Counted from the first letter of the stretch, positions 19,537 to 28,005 are shown. The stretch is DNA of 64,000 bases from Neisseria dumasiana (GCF_022870885.1 NZ_CP091509.1:1116001-1180000); one strand, 5' to 3'. A program made the numbers and translations. The notes: generated by a model not told the origin, from the sequence alone.

Positions 19537-19775
19537 AAGGTCGCCACCGTAGTCGGTTAAATCGCCGTTGCAGCCGATCACGCGGTGGCACATTATCAGG
19601 ATGGAAATCTTGATCTGCCCGTTGGCGGCAGCTACGGCACGCACAGCCTGCAGTTTGCCGATGCGCCCCACCTATTGTTTGTAGCTTCGGGTTTCTGCGT
19701 AAGGAATGGTTTGCAGTTTGCACAATACTTGCTGCTAAAAATGTGTCCCAACAGGGTCAAACGGAGTAGCTAAGA
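19537..19775 (-). pseudogene. ogt: Decayed methylated-DNA-[protein]-cysteine methyltransferase
   Basis: Translating the minus strand gives a recognisable O6-alkylguanine-DNA alkyltransferase fragment: LATPFDPVGTHF, stop, QQVLCKLQTIPYAETRSYKQ, stop, VGRIGKLQAVRAVAAANG, then MCHRVIGCNGDLTDYGGDL. The MCHRVIG segment corresponds to the PCHRV active site, so the cysteine codon is still present although its proline is changed. Two in-frame stops and loss of the 5' portion make it non-functional. The 3' end runs straight into the IS1016 remnant, which suggests the insertion took part in the decay. Confidence 0.72.
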
Positions 19776-19799
19776 TTTTCTGACAGCCGTCTGAAAGCC

Positions 19800-20921
19800 T
19801 TATCCCTGCTGCTCAAGCATCTTTCTGAAGCGTACCAAAGCAAAGGTCAAAAACAGCACTCCGGTGAGCGTCATCGCCGTAAGCTGCGGCCATACGATAC
19901 TCAAACCCGCATCGCGGAACAGCACGTTTTGGGAAAACTGCACAAATTGGGTGCTCGGCCAATATTCGCTGATCCATTGTGCCGCTTCGGGCATATTGTT
20001 GCGCGGAGAGGCCATGCCGGAAAACAGCAGCAGCACCATATACAGCGGAATCATCAGCAATCCGAATTGCGCCATGCTCGGGGCGATGGTTGCCAGCATG
20101 ATGGCCAAAGCGGAAAGCGAAAAAAGATAGATGCAGATGCCCAAAGCGTATAAAGCCAGTGAGCCGTTAATCGGAATACCGAGGCTTTGTTTCACTACAA
20201 ACCACATCGACAGCATTGAGGCAATCAAAATCACCAAACTGTTGGCTGTTACTTTTGCCAACATGATTTCCGCCGCGCCTACCGGCATTACCAAAAGGTG
20301 TTCGATTGTGCCGTGTTCGCGCTCTCTGATAACCGCCGCACCCACCAATATCAAGGCCAACACCAGCACCATATTGCCCATTTCCATCGGCGGGCCGTAA
20401 TACACGCCTTCGGCATTGGCATTGAAATGCATTCTGATCACGGGTTTGACCGGCAACAGCGTTTCGGCGGCAGGCCGGTTGAGAAAGACGGCGGTTTCGC
20501 GCGTAAATATCTGCATCAGATAGTTTGCACCCAAACCCGCCTGCGACATTGCCGTTGCGTCAACCAAGAGTTGAATCTGCGGGCTTCTGCCCATCAGCAC
20601 ATCGCGTTCGAACCCGGGCGGAATTTCAAATGCAAAAATGTATTCTCCCTTATCCATTGCCTCGTCTGCCTGCTGCGGCGACACTTCTTCGGGCGGCCGG
20701 AAATGCGGCGGGCGCACCGCGTCGCGCAGCCGGAAAGACAACGCGGAACGATCGTGATCAATCACTGCCACCGGTGCGTTATGCACGTCTTGGTTCACTT
20801 CGGCAGCCGAATAAACCGTTACCGTAAACATAAACACAATCAATATCATCAACACAGGGTCTGAAAAGAGGCTGCGCAATTCTTTCCAAGCGAGATAAAA
20901 AATGTTTTTCAGAATCCTCAT
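19800..20921 (-). CDS. ABC-2 type transporter permease, YhhJ-like
   Basis: An inner-membrane permease of 373 residues: one N-terminal helix (LILIVFMFTVTVYSAA), a large periplasmic domain of about 140 residues, then five helices with IREREHGTIEHLLVMPV between them, typical of ABC-2 (YhhJ/YbhR-type) drug-export permeases. I use ATG 20921 (MRILKNIFYLAW), behind AAAGGC; the upstream open frame is merely a translated DUS (RPSEY). Partner ATPase and HlyD genes normally lie upstream, but only repeats and the CRISPR array are found here, so it is an orphan in this window. The NodT-type lipoprotein at 28840 could be its outer-membrane partner (inference). Confidence 0.85.
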   Translation of the reverse strand: MRILKNIFYLAWKELRSLFSDPVLMILIVFMFTVTVYSAAEVNQDVHNAPVAVIDHDRSALSFRLRDAVRPPHFRPPEEVSPQQADEAMDKGEYIFAFEIPPGFERDVLMGRSPQIQLLVDATAMSQAGLGANYLMQIFTRETAVFLNRPAAETLLPVKPVIRMHFNANAEGVYYGPPMEMGNMVLVLALILVGAAVIREREHGTIEHLLVMPVGAAEIMLAKVTANSLVILIASMLSMWFVVKQSLGIPINGSLALYALGICIYLFSLSALAIMLATIAPSMAQFGLLMIPLYMVLLLFSGMASPRNNMPEAAQWISEYWPSTQFVQFSQNVLFRDAGLSIVWPQLTAMTLTGVLFLTFALVRFRKMLEQQG

Positions 20922-21354
20922 CGGTTTTGCCTTTGGGTATTCAGACGGCCTGATACTTTCGCGAACATCGGTCAAGGGGTCAAAATATGGCTAACCAGTT
21001 AATAATCATACGGTTTATATAATCAGGTCAAGCCTAAAGTTGATTCACGATATACAGTTAATCAACTTAAGTTTAGTAACAAAATCGTAGATACTGTCCT
21101 TCCCCGTCAAACCGTTGCGGGCGGACATGTACTCTGCCTCTACGATTGTGTTATTAAAATTGGGTAGATTGATTATAGAACCCTTGCAAAACTTGGGTCT
21201 GCAAGCGTCTCAGATTTTTTCTTGAGATTGTACAAAGGTTTCAGGCCGTCTGAAAAATCAGTTACCCGCTTTTTCAGACGGCCTTTAGCATCAAATGTTC
21301 GCGCCTTTGCTGCAAACGCTGCGTTTTTTATGGAGCTGAAGCAGGTGCAGCAGG
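20922..21354. other. Repeat-rich gap before the CRISPR array
   Basis: Holds a degenerate Correia-like element at about 21055-21179: left end TACAGTTAATCAACTTAAG, right end TAGATTGATTATA, and an internal inverted pair AATCGTAGA / TCTACGATT. Next comes an AAAACTTGGGTC...ACAAAGGTTTC element end at about 21180-21241 and a DUS hairpin at 21243-21284. I see no gene and no clear CRISPR leader. Confidence 0.45.
21243..21284. terminator. DUS hairpin upstream of the CRISPR array
   Basis: AGGCCGTCTGAAAAA (21243-21257) and its inverse (21270-21284) form a 15-bp stem about 70 bp from the first repeat. It could shield the array from outside transcription. Confidence 0.55.
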
Positions 21355-22315
21355 GGGGGAGCTTCCTCTCTCATCTCGTAGTGCTACAATGGTTAACCGA
21401 TTCCTCGCTTACTTCAACCGGTTGTAGCTTCCTCTCTCATCTCGTAGTGCTACAATAGTTCAGGCCAAATCAGGTGGTAATCGTCGGTTGTAGCTTCCTC
21501 TCTCATCTCGTAGTGCTACAATTCCAGCGAGACCGAGACCAACAACAGGCAGGTTGTAGCTTCCTCTCTCATCTCGTAGTGCTACAATAGTGGTAGACTT
21601 TCTACAGCAGACATGCTCGTTGTAGCTTCCTCTCTCATCTCGTAGTGCTACAATTTTGAAGTACATGTCTAGCAAAAGTTGTAGGTTGTAGCTTCCTCTC
21701 TCATCTCGTAGTGCTACAATTTTCCCCCTACCTATAGAGACTGTAGACAGGTTGTAGCTTCCTCTCTCATCTCGTAGTGCTACAATTTCATGCTTACTTC
21801 AAGCCTGTTCATACTGGTTGTAGCTTCCTCTCTCATCTCGTAGTGCTACAATTGCAAGTTTGTGCGTCAAAGTTAAACACACGTTGTAGCTTCCTCTCTC
21901 ATCTCGTAGTGCTACAATTGCAAGTTTGTGCGTCAAAGTTAAACACACGTTGTAGCTTCCTCTCTCATCTCGTAGTGCTACAATTCTTCTGCTTCCTTTT
22001 TGTCTTGTTTGGCTGTTGTAGCTTCCTCTCTCATCTCGTAGTGCTACAATCGGGCTTACCATGATTGCATCCTTTTTTCTGTTGTAGCTTCCTCTCTCAT
22101 CTCGTAGTGCTACAATAGGCATAGTTAGCTTCAGGAAGTTTCGACTGTTGTAGCTTCCTCTCTCATCTCGTAGTGCTACAATTGAATTGCGCTATTTAAT
22201 TGCGCGGCAACAGTTGTAGCTTCCTCTCTCATCTCGTAGTGCTACAATTTTACCGACCATAAAGGCAACGGGGTTTGGAGTTGTAGCTTCCTCTCTCATC
22301 TCGTAGTGCTACAAT
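21355..22315 (+). CRISPR. Type II-C CRISPR array, 15 repeats and 14 spacers
   Basis: The 36-bp repeat begins GTTGTAGCTTCCTCTCTC and ends ATCTCGTAGTGCTACAAT; all copies are identical except the first (21355-21390), whose 5' end is GGGGGA instead of GTTGTA. Spacers are 30 nt, except the last (22249-22279), which is 31. Spacers 8 (21853-21882) and 9 (21919-21948) are identical. The repeat ends in TGCTACAAT, an extended -10 box, as in meningococcal arrays where each repeat drives its own crRNA, so I infer plus-strand transcription towards cas2. The repeat complements the tracrRNA anti-repeat at 27106. A strong hairpin follows at 22320. No spacer target could be assigned without a search. Confidence 0.98.
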
Positions 22316-22319
22316 ACTT

Positions 22320-22356
22320 AAACAGGTAAGCCTTATAAAATAAGGCTTACCTGTTT
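22320..22356 (+). terminator. Terminator at the end of the CRISPR array
   Basis: AAACAGGTAAGCCTTA (22320-22335) and its perfect inverse (22341-22356) form a 16-bp stem with loop TAAAA, followed by TATTTTG. It lies between the last repeat and the convergent cas2 stop. Confidence 0.8.
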
Positions 22357-22379
22357 TATTTTGATTAAAAAAAACGGCT

Positions 22380-22706
22380 TCAAAAAAGCAAAAGTTGGTC
22401 GGCATTGACCTTTTTTTCGCGGGGTTTGGGTTCTCCAATAAGCATGACCATACTTGCGTATTGCTTTTCTGTTACTTCCAAATAGCGTACTTGGCCTTCT
22501 TCCGGTAAATGCAGCATCAATCTTTTGTGGTGTTTCTGCAACGCGTCCCTTCCTTTTACAATGCGTGAATAAACTGATAATTGCAGCATGTGATAGCCGT
22601 CTTTCTGCAAAAATTTACGAAATTGGCTAGCTGCTTTTCTTTTGGCGGCAGTGGTTACAGGCAAATCAAAGAAAACAATTAAGCGCATAAATTTAGCCTC
22701 ACTCAT
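22380..22706 (-). CDS. cas2: CRISPR-associated endonuclease Cas2
   Basis: A 108-residue Cas2 with the N-terminal ferredoxin-like motif [19 protein letters not shown] (catalytic-type Asp in FFDLP) and [12 protein letters not shown]. It matches the II-C Cas2 of Neisseria in length and sequence as I remember it. I use ATG 22706 (MSEAKFMRL), which overlaps the cas1 stop by 8 bases; ATG 22712 is an alternative. It forms the structural half of the Cas1-Cas2 spacer integrase and is the last gene of the cas operon, convergent with the array. Confidence 0.95.
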   Translation of the reverse strand: MSEAKFMRLIVFFDLPVTTAAKRKAASQFRKFLQKDGYHMLQLSVYSRIVKGRDALQKHHKRLMLHLPEEGQVRYLEVTEKQYASMVMLIGEPKPREKKVNADQLLLF

Positions 22707-23610
22707 AATCATGTACCTTTAAGCGCAGCATTTGCGGTAGCTTTAACAGTTTGGGCTTGTTTTGGCTGACGGCCGTCTGAAAAGATTGGATGGTGCGGTC
22801 TATGGCAGCCAATACACTATATTTGTATCCGTCTAAAGCTGCTTGGCAGCATAACAAAGAGATTAATTGTTGTTTGCTTGCGGGTGTCAGCTCATCTGGT
22901 AGACTGTTTGAAAGCATTTTGTCGTAAACCCATAAATCGGCAATGGGGCGGTATGGTTCGATAAGGTCGTCGGCCAAGTTGAAAGGATTGAGTTCGCTGC
23001 GGTGGTGCAGTCCGAGAGCAGGTAGAAAGCCGTATTGTACAAGGGCGCGGGCAATGGCTGAGCGCAAAATGCTGTAACCGTAATTCAAATGGGCATTCAC
23101 GCTGTTTTCATAACTGCGGGTAAACTGTTCGCCGAACAGTACGCGGAAATGCAAAGCGGCGGCTTGGCTTTCGGCAAAGTTTTTGTCGCCCGATTTTACG
23201 CTGTCGGCCAAAGCGTTCAGACGGCTTGCGGCGATATCGTGGCCGCTGTAATCCAAAAGCCAAGCCTGATTGCGGATTTTTTGTTTCACAATTTGTTGCC
23301 ACAACTGCTTTTTTTGTGGTTCCGTCATGTTGATTTGTTGTTTGAGTACTTTCAGGCTGCGGTGGTATTGTGCAAACGGCAACCATTGACCACAGGGTAA
23401 GAACTGCTCATCGCAGGTAAGCAGGGTGATACCGTATTGTGCCAAAGCCGATAGCAGAGGTGCGGTCAGTATCACCTCCCTTGCTTCAACCACAATCACG
23501 GCGATGTCTTCCAGCGGTATAGGTATGGCTTCGTCTTGTTGAATCAGCAAGTGGTTTTGTTGTAGCGACAGGCGTGCGGGGCGGCTGATTAGAATACTGC
23601 GCCAAGTCAT
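22699..23610 (-). CDS. cas1: CRISPR-associated endonuclease Cas1 (type II)
   Basis: The spacer integrase of the system, 303 residues, beginning [20 protein letters not shown]. The metal-site region is recognisable: [35 protein letters not shown], the H in [21 protein letters not shown], and the Glu/Asp of the last segment. It appears intact even though cas9 is broken, so the adaptation genes are preserved. GGAG lies seven bases before the ATG. Two DUS cores (22772-22781 and 23216-23225) are embedded in the gene. A hairpin separates it from cas9. Confidence 0.95.
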   Translation of the reverse strand: MTWRSILISRPARLSLQQNHLLIQQDEAIPIPLEDIAVIVVEAREVILTAPLLSALAQYGITLLTCDEQFLPCGQWLPFAQYHRSLKVLKQQINMTEPQKKQLWQQIVKQKIRNQAWLLDYSGHDIAASRLNALADSVKSGDKNFAESQAAALHFRVLFGEQFTRSYENSVNAHLNYGYSILRSAIARALVQYGFLPALGLHHRSELNPFNLADDLIEPYRPIADLWVYDKMLSNSLPDELTPASKQQLISLLCCQAALDGYKYSVLAAIDRTIQSFQTAVSQNKPKLLKLPQMLRLKVHDYE

Positions 23611-23654
23611 TTGGTTTTCTCCGTAAGCAGTCTGTTAAATAGGTTACACAACAA

Positions 23655-23683
23655 AACGGCTGCGCATTTGATGCGCAGCCGTT
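23655..23683 (-). terminator. Hairpin between cas9 and cas1
   Basis: AACGGCTGCGCAT and ATGCGCAGCCGTT form a perfect 13-bp stem with loop TTG. On the minus strand the stem is followed by TTTTGTTG, so it may terminate or attenuate cas9 transcription before cas1-cas2. Confidence 0.6.
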
Positions 23684-23688
23684 GAACA

Positions 23689-26600
23689 TTATTTTTTCTT
23701 TTTACTGTTTAGTTCAGGATGTTTTTCTACCTTGCAAAGGCAGATTTCTTTACCCAAAGGATCGACTTGGTATTTTTGAAAAGATAAGACGGTTTTTACA
23801 CCGACACTTTGATGTATACCATTTTTGGCTTTCTCCTTAGATAAATCGTGCTCTTTAATATCAATGGCACCTGTTGCACGGTTTAAACCAGAGTAATAAC
23901 CGAAAATCCGTCCTTTCTTGGAAATGATCTCCACTAAATCGTTTGGGTATAGCGTAAATTTAAACTCATAGCTGTCATCCATTTCATCCCAATCTGCTTC
24001 GTCAGCATAAGCTACTACGGCCCGATTCGGTAAAATACCTTTTGCTACCTGCCAAGCATAAACCGGTACTAGATAATTTTTACCTTTTTTACCGAATACA
24101 TCTACACGCACCATGGTGGCATTATCGGCAATGCCGCGTGCTATACCGCCACGATCTTTTCTTACCATTACGCCGGTTTTCTGTACATCTTTCACCCGAA
24201 CGGCTTTTACTAATGACCCTTGCCCGCCATTTTTTGCAGGCTTGTAAAACGGCTCGGCAAACGCTTTAACCGGATCGTCTTTATACGCCTGTAACCGTTC
24301 CCGCAAAGCTTGATATAAAGCAGGCTCGCGGTCGGGATAGCCGACGATGTTTTCAATGTCCTTCAATTTTAACGCTGTCAACGGCTTTCTCACCACGCTG
24401 ATGTTTTCAGACAGGCGTTTGGCGGATTTGACGGTTTCAAGATGCCCTTGTCCCGTCATCTTGCGGTTGGGGGCGCGTGAAACAAATAAAGGGGATACAA
24501 AATCATGCAATGCTTCAGGCCGGCCACTTAATTTCTCTGCCAGCTCTTCATGCGGAGAGTCGCTGAATACCCGTATCATCACTTCTTGGCGGAAGAAATC
24601 CCACGGCTGCGGAATACGGGTTTTGATTTCGCCGGTTTCGGTGTCCACAGTTTCCAAAGTTTCACGCCGCTGCATGGCTTTGGTGATTTTCTGCTGCATG
24701 GAAACGGTGGAGCAGGCGACTACGATGGCATCGAGCGCATGATGGCGGTCGTTGTCTTCCCGTACCTTTTTCAAGCCCCATAAACCGCGCAGCAAGGCGG
24801 TGATTTGGCCGTTCGATGCAAACACGCGCCGTTTGCCGGCGCCTTGCAGATGCAGGTTTTCTTCAATAAAGACGCATAAAAAGCGGGCAATATAACGGGT
24901 ATCGTTCAGGTTGCGTTCCAAAAAGCCCTGTTTGGTTTTGCCATCCAACCTGGCCGTCTGAATACGCTGTTTTTTCGCATAGGGAAAACGACAGCCTTGT
25001 AGCCGCGCCTGAAATTCGCGCCAGCGTTGGCTGTTGCTCGCTCCGTCAAGATATTCGTAAGGTGTTTGGTTACGTTTTTTTTGATTTTCGCTGCCCAGTA
25101 CCAGCACTTTGTTGTTAAAGCTGTCATCCCAGGTGCGAGAGAAAGGCAGGGCGTGGTCGATTTCTACATAGCCTTTTTCGTTCAGACGGCCTAAGTCTAT
25201 CGGTATGCCGGAATAGAGGCATTTACCTTGTTGCTGTTCATACAGGCGCAGTTTCAGAATATCGCCGCCTTTGGGTTCCCCGGCAAAATGTGGGAACAAT
25301 TCTTTAAAATGTTCCGCCGCACGTTCGCGTTCTTTGCGGTTTTCTTCCTGACGTTTTTCGATTTCTTTTCGATCTTTAAACGCTTTGCCCAACTCGCGTG
25401 CGGTTTCGATATGCACCCGCTGAGGAGAGCCGTAGCGGCGGATAATCGCGTTAATCACTTTGCGTGCTTGTGTGAGTGTACGTAACACGACAGGATTGCG
25501 GATTTCGTTGGCAGGAATGGGTGGCAGCAGCATTTGGTTTTTCGATTGTGAGTGTACGTAACACGACAGGATTGCGGATTTCGTTGGCAGGAATGGGTGG
25601 CAGCAGCATTTGGTTTTTCGATTCTGCCAAGGCGCGGTGATCGCCGTAAACTTCTTTGCAGGCTTCGTCATAGCGTATGCCGCGTTCCATCAAAGGCAGA
25701 ATATTGCCTAAAGTTTTCAGCGAAAGTTGGATGAACTTATCGAAGTTCAAACCTGCCAGCAGCGCGTCCAACACGTTTTCAGGTAGCTTTAAATCGGCCA
25801 AGGCTGCTTGGATATCTTCGTCGGTTTTGTATAGTGAAAATGCCGTGCCGATTTTATCCAGTACTTCGGGGTTGCGGATACGGTTTTCCCATTCGCCTTT
25901 TAAACCGGCTTTGTCCAATACCGTGCGGATTTTATGATAGGCTTTCATTTCCATTAACGCGCCGGTTTCCGCTTTGAGGCCGTCTGAATCTTTGCCGTAA
26001 CGCAATCCTTTGAATGTGGCATCGTGAGGTATATCAAGCAATTTGCGCGCTTGCGAATAGGTCAGCTTGGCTTTTTTATACGGCTCGTCCAACAATAATT
26101 TACGTTCGGCTTCGTTTAAAGCGCGTTCTGTGCCGTTTTCTAAGATACGCAGATTATTGAGTTTGGTCAGCCAGATGAATCTTTCGGCAGAATAAGTATG
26201 CTTCGCCGCCTTGTATTCGGAAGGCTCAAACGTGCATTTTCCCAGCATTTTCAACACGGCTTCGCCCTGCAAGGCACTGCGCTGAATCATTAGTAATCCA
26301 TCAACCTTGCTTTGCAACTCTGCCGAAGCAAACGGATTTCCGAATGTACGTTGTTGCTCAAACAGTAAATGCAGCTCTTTCTGTAAATCCAAGCGGTTGA
26401 AAGTGTGGGTGTAATCGCCGCCTTTATTGCGTAAATGCCCCGATTGTTCTGCAAATAATTTAACCGCCAATTCGGCAGGTGTGCGGTATTGATTGGCACT
26501 CTCTGATAATAATTTGCTGTTTTCGGCCACACCGGCAAGAAGACGTCCTAATTCCTTATTTTCCGTTTGGGTTTCGCTTTTTCGTTGCGACAGATAACCG

Positions 26601-27001
26601 CGGTGTTTGACCAAATGCAGCAATACCGCCGCCCACTCGTGATTTGTGAGCTTTCTATCCAAACCCGCTACACGCAATTGCCAAGTATGGATTGGCAGAT
26701 TGGGCAGGCCGTCTGAATTGAAGTCGGCAGCACTCAAAACCCCTTCGCGTTTTAGCAGGCGGCGTAAACGCAACAAACGGTGGGCGCGACGGCGGATTAG
26801 GCGGCGCACACTGCGTGCTTGCCGACGGGCCAAAGCTAAAGAATCGCCAGTTTTCGGCACTTCTGCCCGTTCAAACGTGCGCACCCCACAATCCAGCAGA
26901 CCGATGGGATTTTCTTCCTCATCTACCAAAATCAAACCCCAGCCAACTGAAGCAATACCCAAATCCAAACCTAAAATATAGCGTTGCGGCTGTTGTTTCA
27001 T
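23689..27001 (-). pseudogene. cas9: Type II-C Cas9, frameshifted by a 76-bp tandem duplication
   Basis: The RNA-guided DNA endonuclease of the II-C system. The first frame (27001 to 25451) encodes RuvC-I ([15 protein letters not shown], Asp13), the Arg-rich bridge helix ([19 protein letters not shown]) and the REC lobe up to [15 protein letters not shown]. There a perfect 76-bp tandem duplication (25471-25622) shifts the frame and translation stops after about 30 foreign residues. The second frame carries RuvC-II ([12 protein letters not shown]), HNH ([19 protein letters not shown]), RuvC-III ([14 protein letters not shown]) and a full PAM-interacting C-terminus. Removing one copy gives 1078 residues, close to the 1082 of meningococcal Cas9, and every catalytic motif I can read is intact. 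As sequenced the product is truncated before HNH. Four DUS cores lie inside the gene. Confidence 0.93.
25471..25622. repeat. Perfect 76-bp tandem duplication inside cas9
   Basis: Copy 1 is 25471-25546 and copy 2 is 25547-25622; both begin TGTGAGTGTACGTAACACGA and end TTTGGTTTTTCGAT with no difference. The length is 25 codons plus one base, which causes the frameshift. Identity of the copies implies a recent event, or an assembly artefact. Confidence 0.97.
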
Positions 27002-27068
27002 TGCTTCCCCCGTTTCATCTTGATTTACAAAAAATACATACGCTTATTTATAGTAAATAAAGAAATAT

Positions 27069-27098
27069 TTGACAAGTGTTTTCATCATCACTTAGAAT
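27069..27098 (+). promoter_or_regulatory. tracrRNA promoter
   Basis: TTGACA (27069-27074) and TAGAAT (27093-27098) are separated by 18 bp and point away from cas9, placing a transcription start at about 27105, right at the anti-repeat. Confidence 0.75.
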
Positions 27099-27104
27099 CA
27101 GCTT

Positions 27105-27233
27105 CATTGTTGCACTACGAGATGAGAGCCGTTGCTACAATAAGGCCGTCTGAAAAGACGTGCCGCGACGTAAAGATTCAGAAATGAGTTGAGCCCCTGT
27201 TTAAGTCTGCTTAAACAGGGGTATCGTCTTTTT
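27105..27233 (+). ncRNA. tracrRNA of the type II-C system
   Basis: Divergent from cas9. Bases 27106-27128 are complementary to the 3' part of the CRISPR repeat with one mismatch; GCTACAAT at 27135-27142 completes the lower duplex after a bulge. The following AAGGCCGTCTGAAAAGACGT and GCCGCGACG match the body of the meningococcal tracrRNA as I recall it, and they include a perfect DUS core at 27145-27154. Compared with that RNA there are about 20 additional nucleotides (27171-27193) before the terminator stem CCCCTGTTTAAG / CTTAAACAGGGG (27194-27221) and its T-tail (27227-27233). The anti-repeat fits this repeat, so the RNA would be functional. Confidence 0.9.
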
Positions 27234-27571
27234 ATGATCTTAATAATCCCAAAATTAATATTTAAAGCTTATTTATAGTTAAACTAATTGACGTAGTAAC
27301 AGCATCTTTATATCCAGACTTAATCCGAGCATGGTGTATATACTATTTTTAATTTTAAGCTGAACTACCATACAATGAAGCAGGCCGTCTGAAAATAATC
27401 AACTTACATTCAAGGTACGGCATTCTTATATAACTAAACGCTCTAAGTCCAAAATACCAAACTGTGAAGCTTAATATGGCAGTTTGACGGAGTAAAACAC
27501 ATTGTTGGAACGGGAAGGCTCAATGCCTGTCTGAAAAATAATCGCAATTTTCTACAACACAGGAACAAAGC
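27234..27571. other. AT-rich gap between tracrRNA and the VOC gene
   Basis: A 338-bp non-coding stretch, AT-rich up to 27370, with one DUS (27382-27393) and a DUS-like GCCTGTCTGAA near 27525. I see no gene, array or leader in it. Confidence 0.4.
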
Positions 27572-27916
27572 ATGAAACTTTTCAAAACCAGCAGTTTGGT
27601 TTCCGTAATCAACGCATCTGACTTTCAAACCTCATTGGGGTGGTATCAAACATGGTTGGGCGAGCCGGATGTGGTGCCGATGGAAAATATGGCGGAATGG
27701 CGTATTGCCGATAATGCGTGGCTGCAGCTAACAGACTCCGGTGCGATTGCTGCGGCAGAAGTGATTATCGGCGTGGACGATATCGCCGCCTGCCGCAAAG
27801 CGTTGCTTGGAGCCGGTATTGAAGCCGGAGACATTAACGATTGGGAAGTGGTGCTGACTTGCGGCATTACCGACCCCGACAACCATAAAATCTTTTTTGC
27901 GCAAGCTGTGGGCTAA
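27572..27916 (+). CDS. VOC (glyoxalase/bleomycin-resistance fold) family protein
   Basis: A 114-residue single-domain protein with the beta-alpha-beta-beta-beta pattern of the vicinal oxygen chelate superfamily: LVSVINASDFQTSLGWYQTWLGE at the start, EWRIADNAWLQL in the middle and LTCGITDPDNHKIFFAQ at the end, where DPDNH is the usual last-strand motif. The canonical metal-binding His/Glu set is incomplete, so it may bind small molecules without catalysis. AGGAACAAAGC precedes the ATG. It is alone on the plus strand and its substrate is unknown. Confidence 0.8.
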   Translation: MKLFKTSSLVSVINASDFQTSLGWYQTWLGEPDVVPMENMAEWRIADNAWLQLTDSGAIAAAEVIIGVDDIAACRKALLGAGIEAGDINDWEVVLTCGITDPDNHKIFFAQAVG

Positions 27917-28005
27917 GATGCCGTCTGAACATAACTTATGAAAATCATCTCAAACAAAAAATCAGGCAGATTGGAATATCTGCCTGATCATTTGAAACAG
28001 GTGAA

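Noticed and set aside
20298..20864. 188-codon plus-strand frame inside the ABC-2 permease gene
   Set aside because: It is antisense to a protein with clear membrane helices and family motifs; the frame is rich in His/Arg/Gln as expected for such shadows.
21460..22122. Open frames with repeated IVALRDERGSYN peptides across the CRISPR array
   Set aside because: They are translations of the 36-bp repeats on the minus strand; no RBS, and the array explains them fully.
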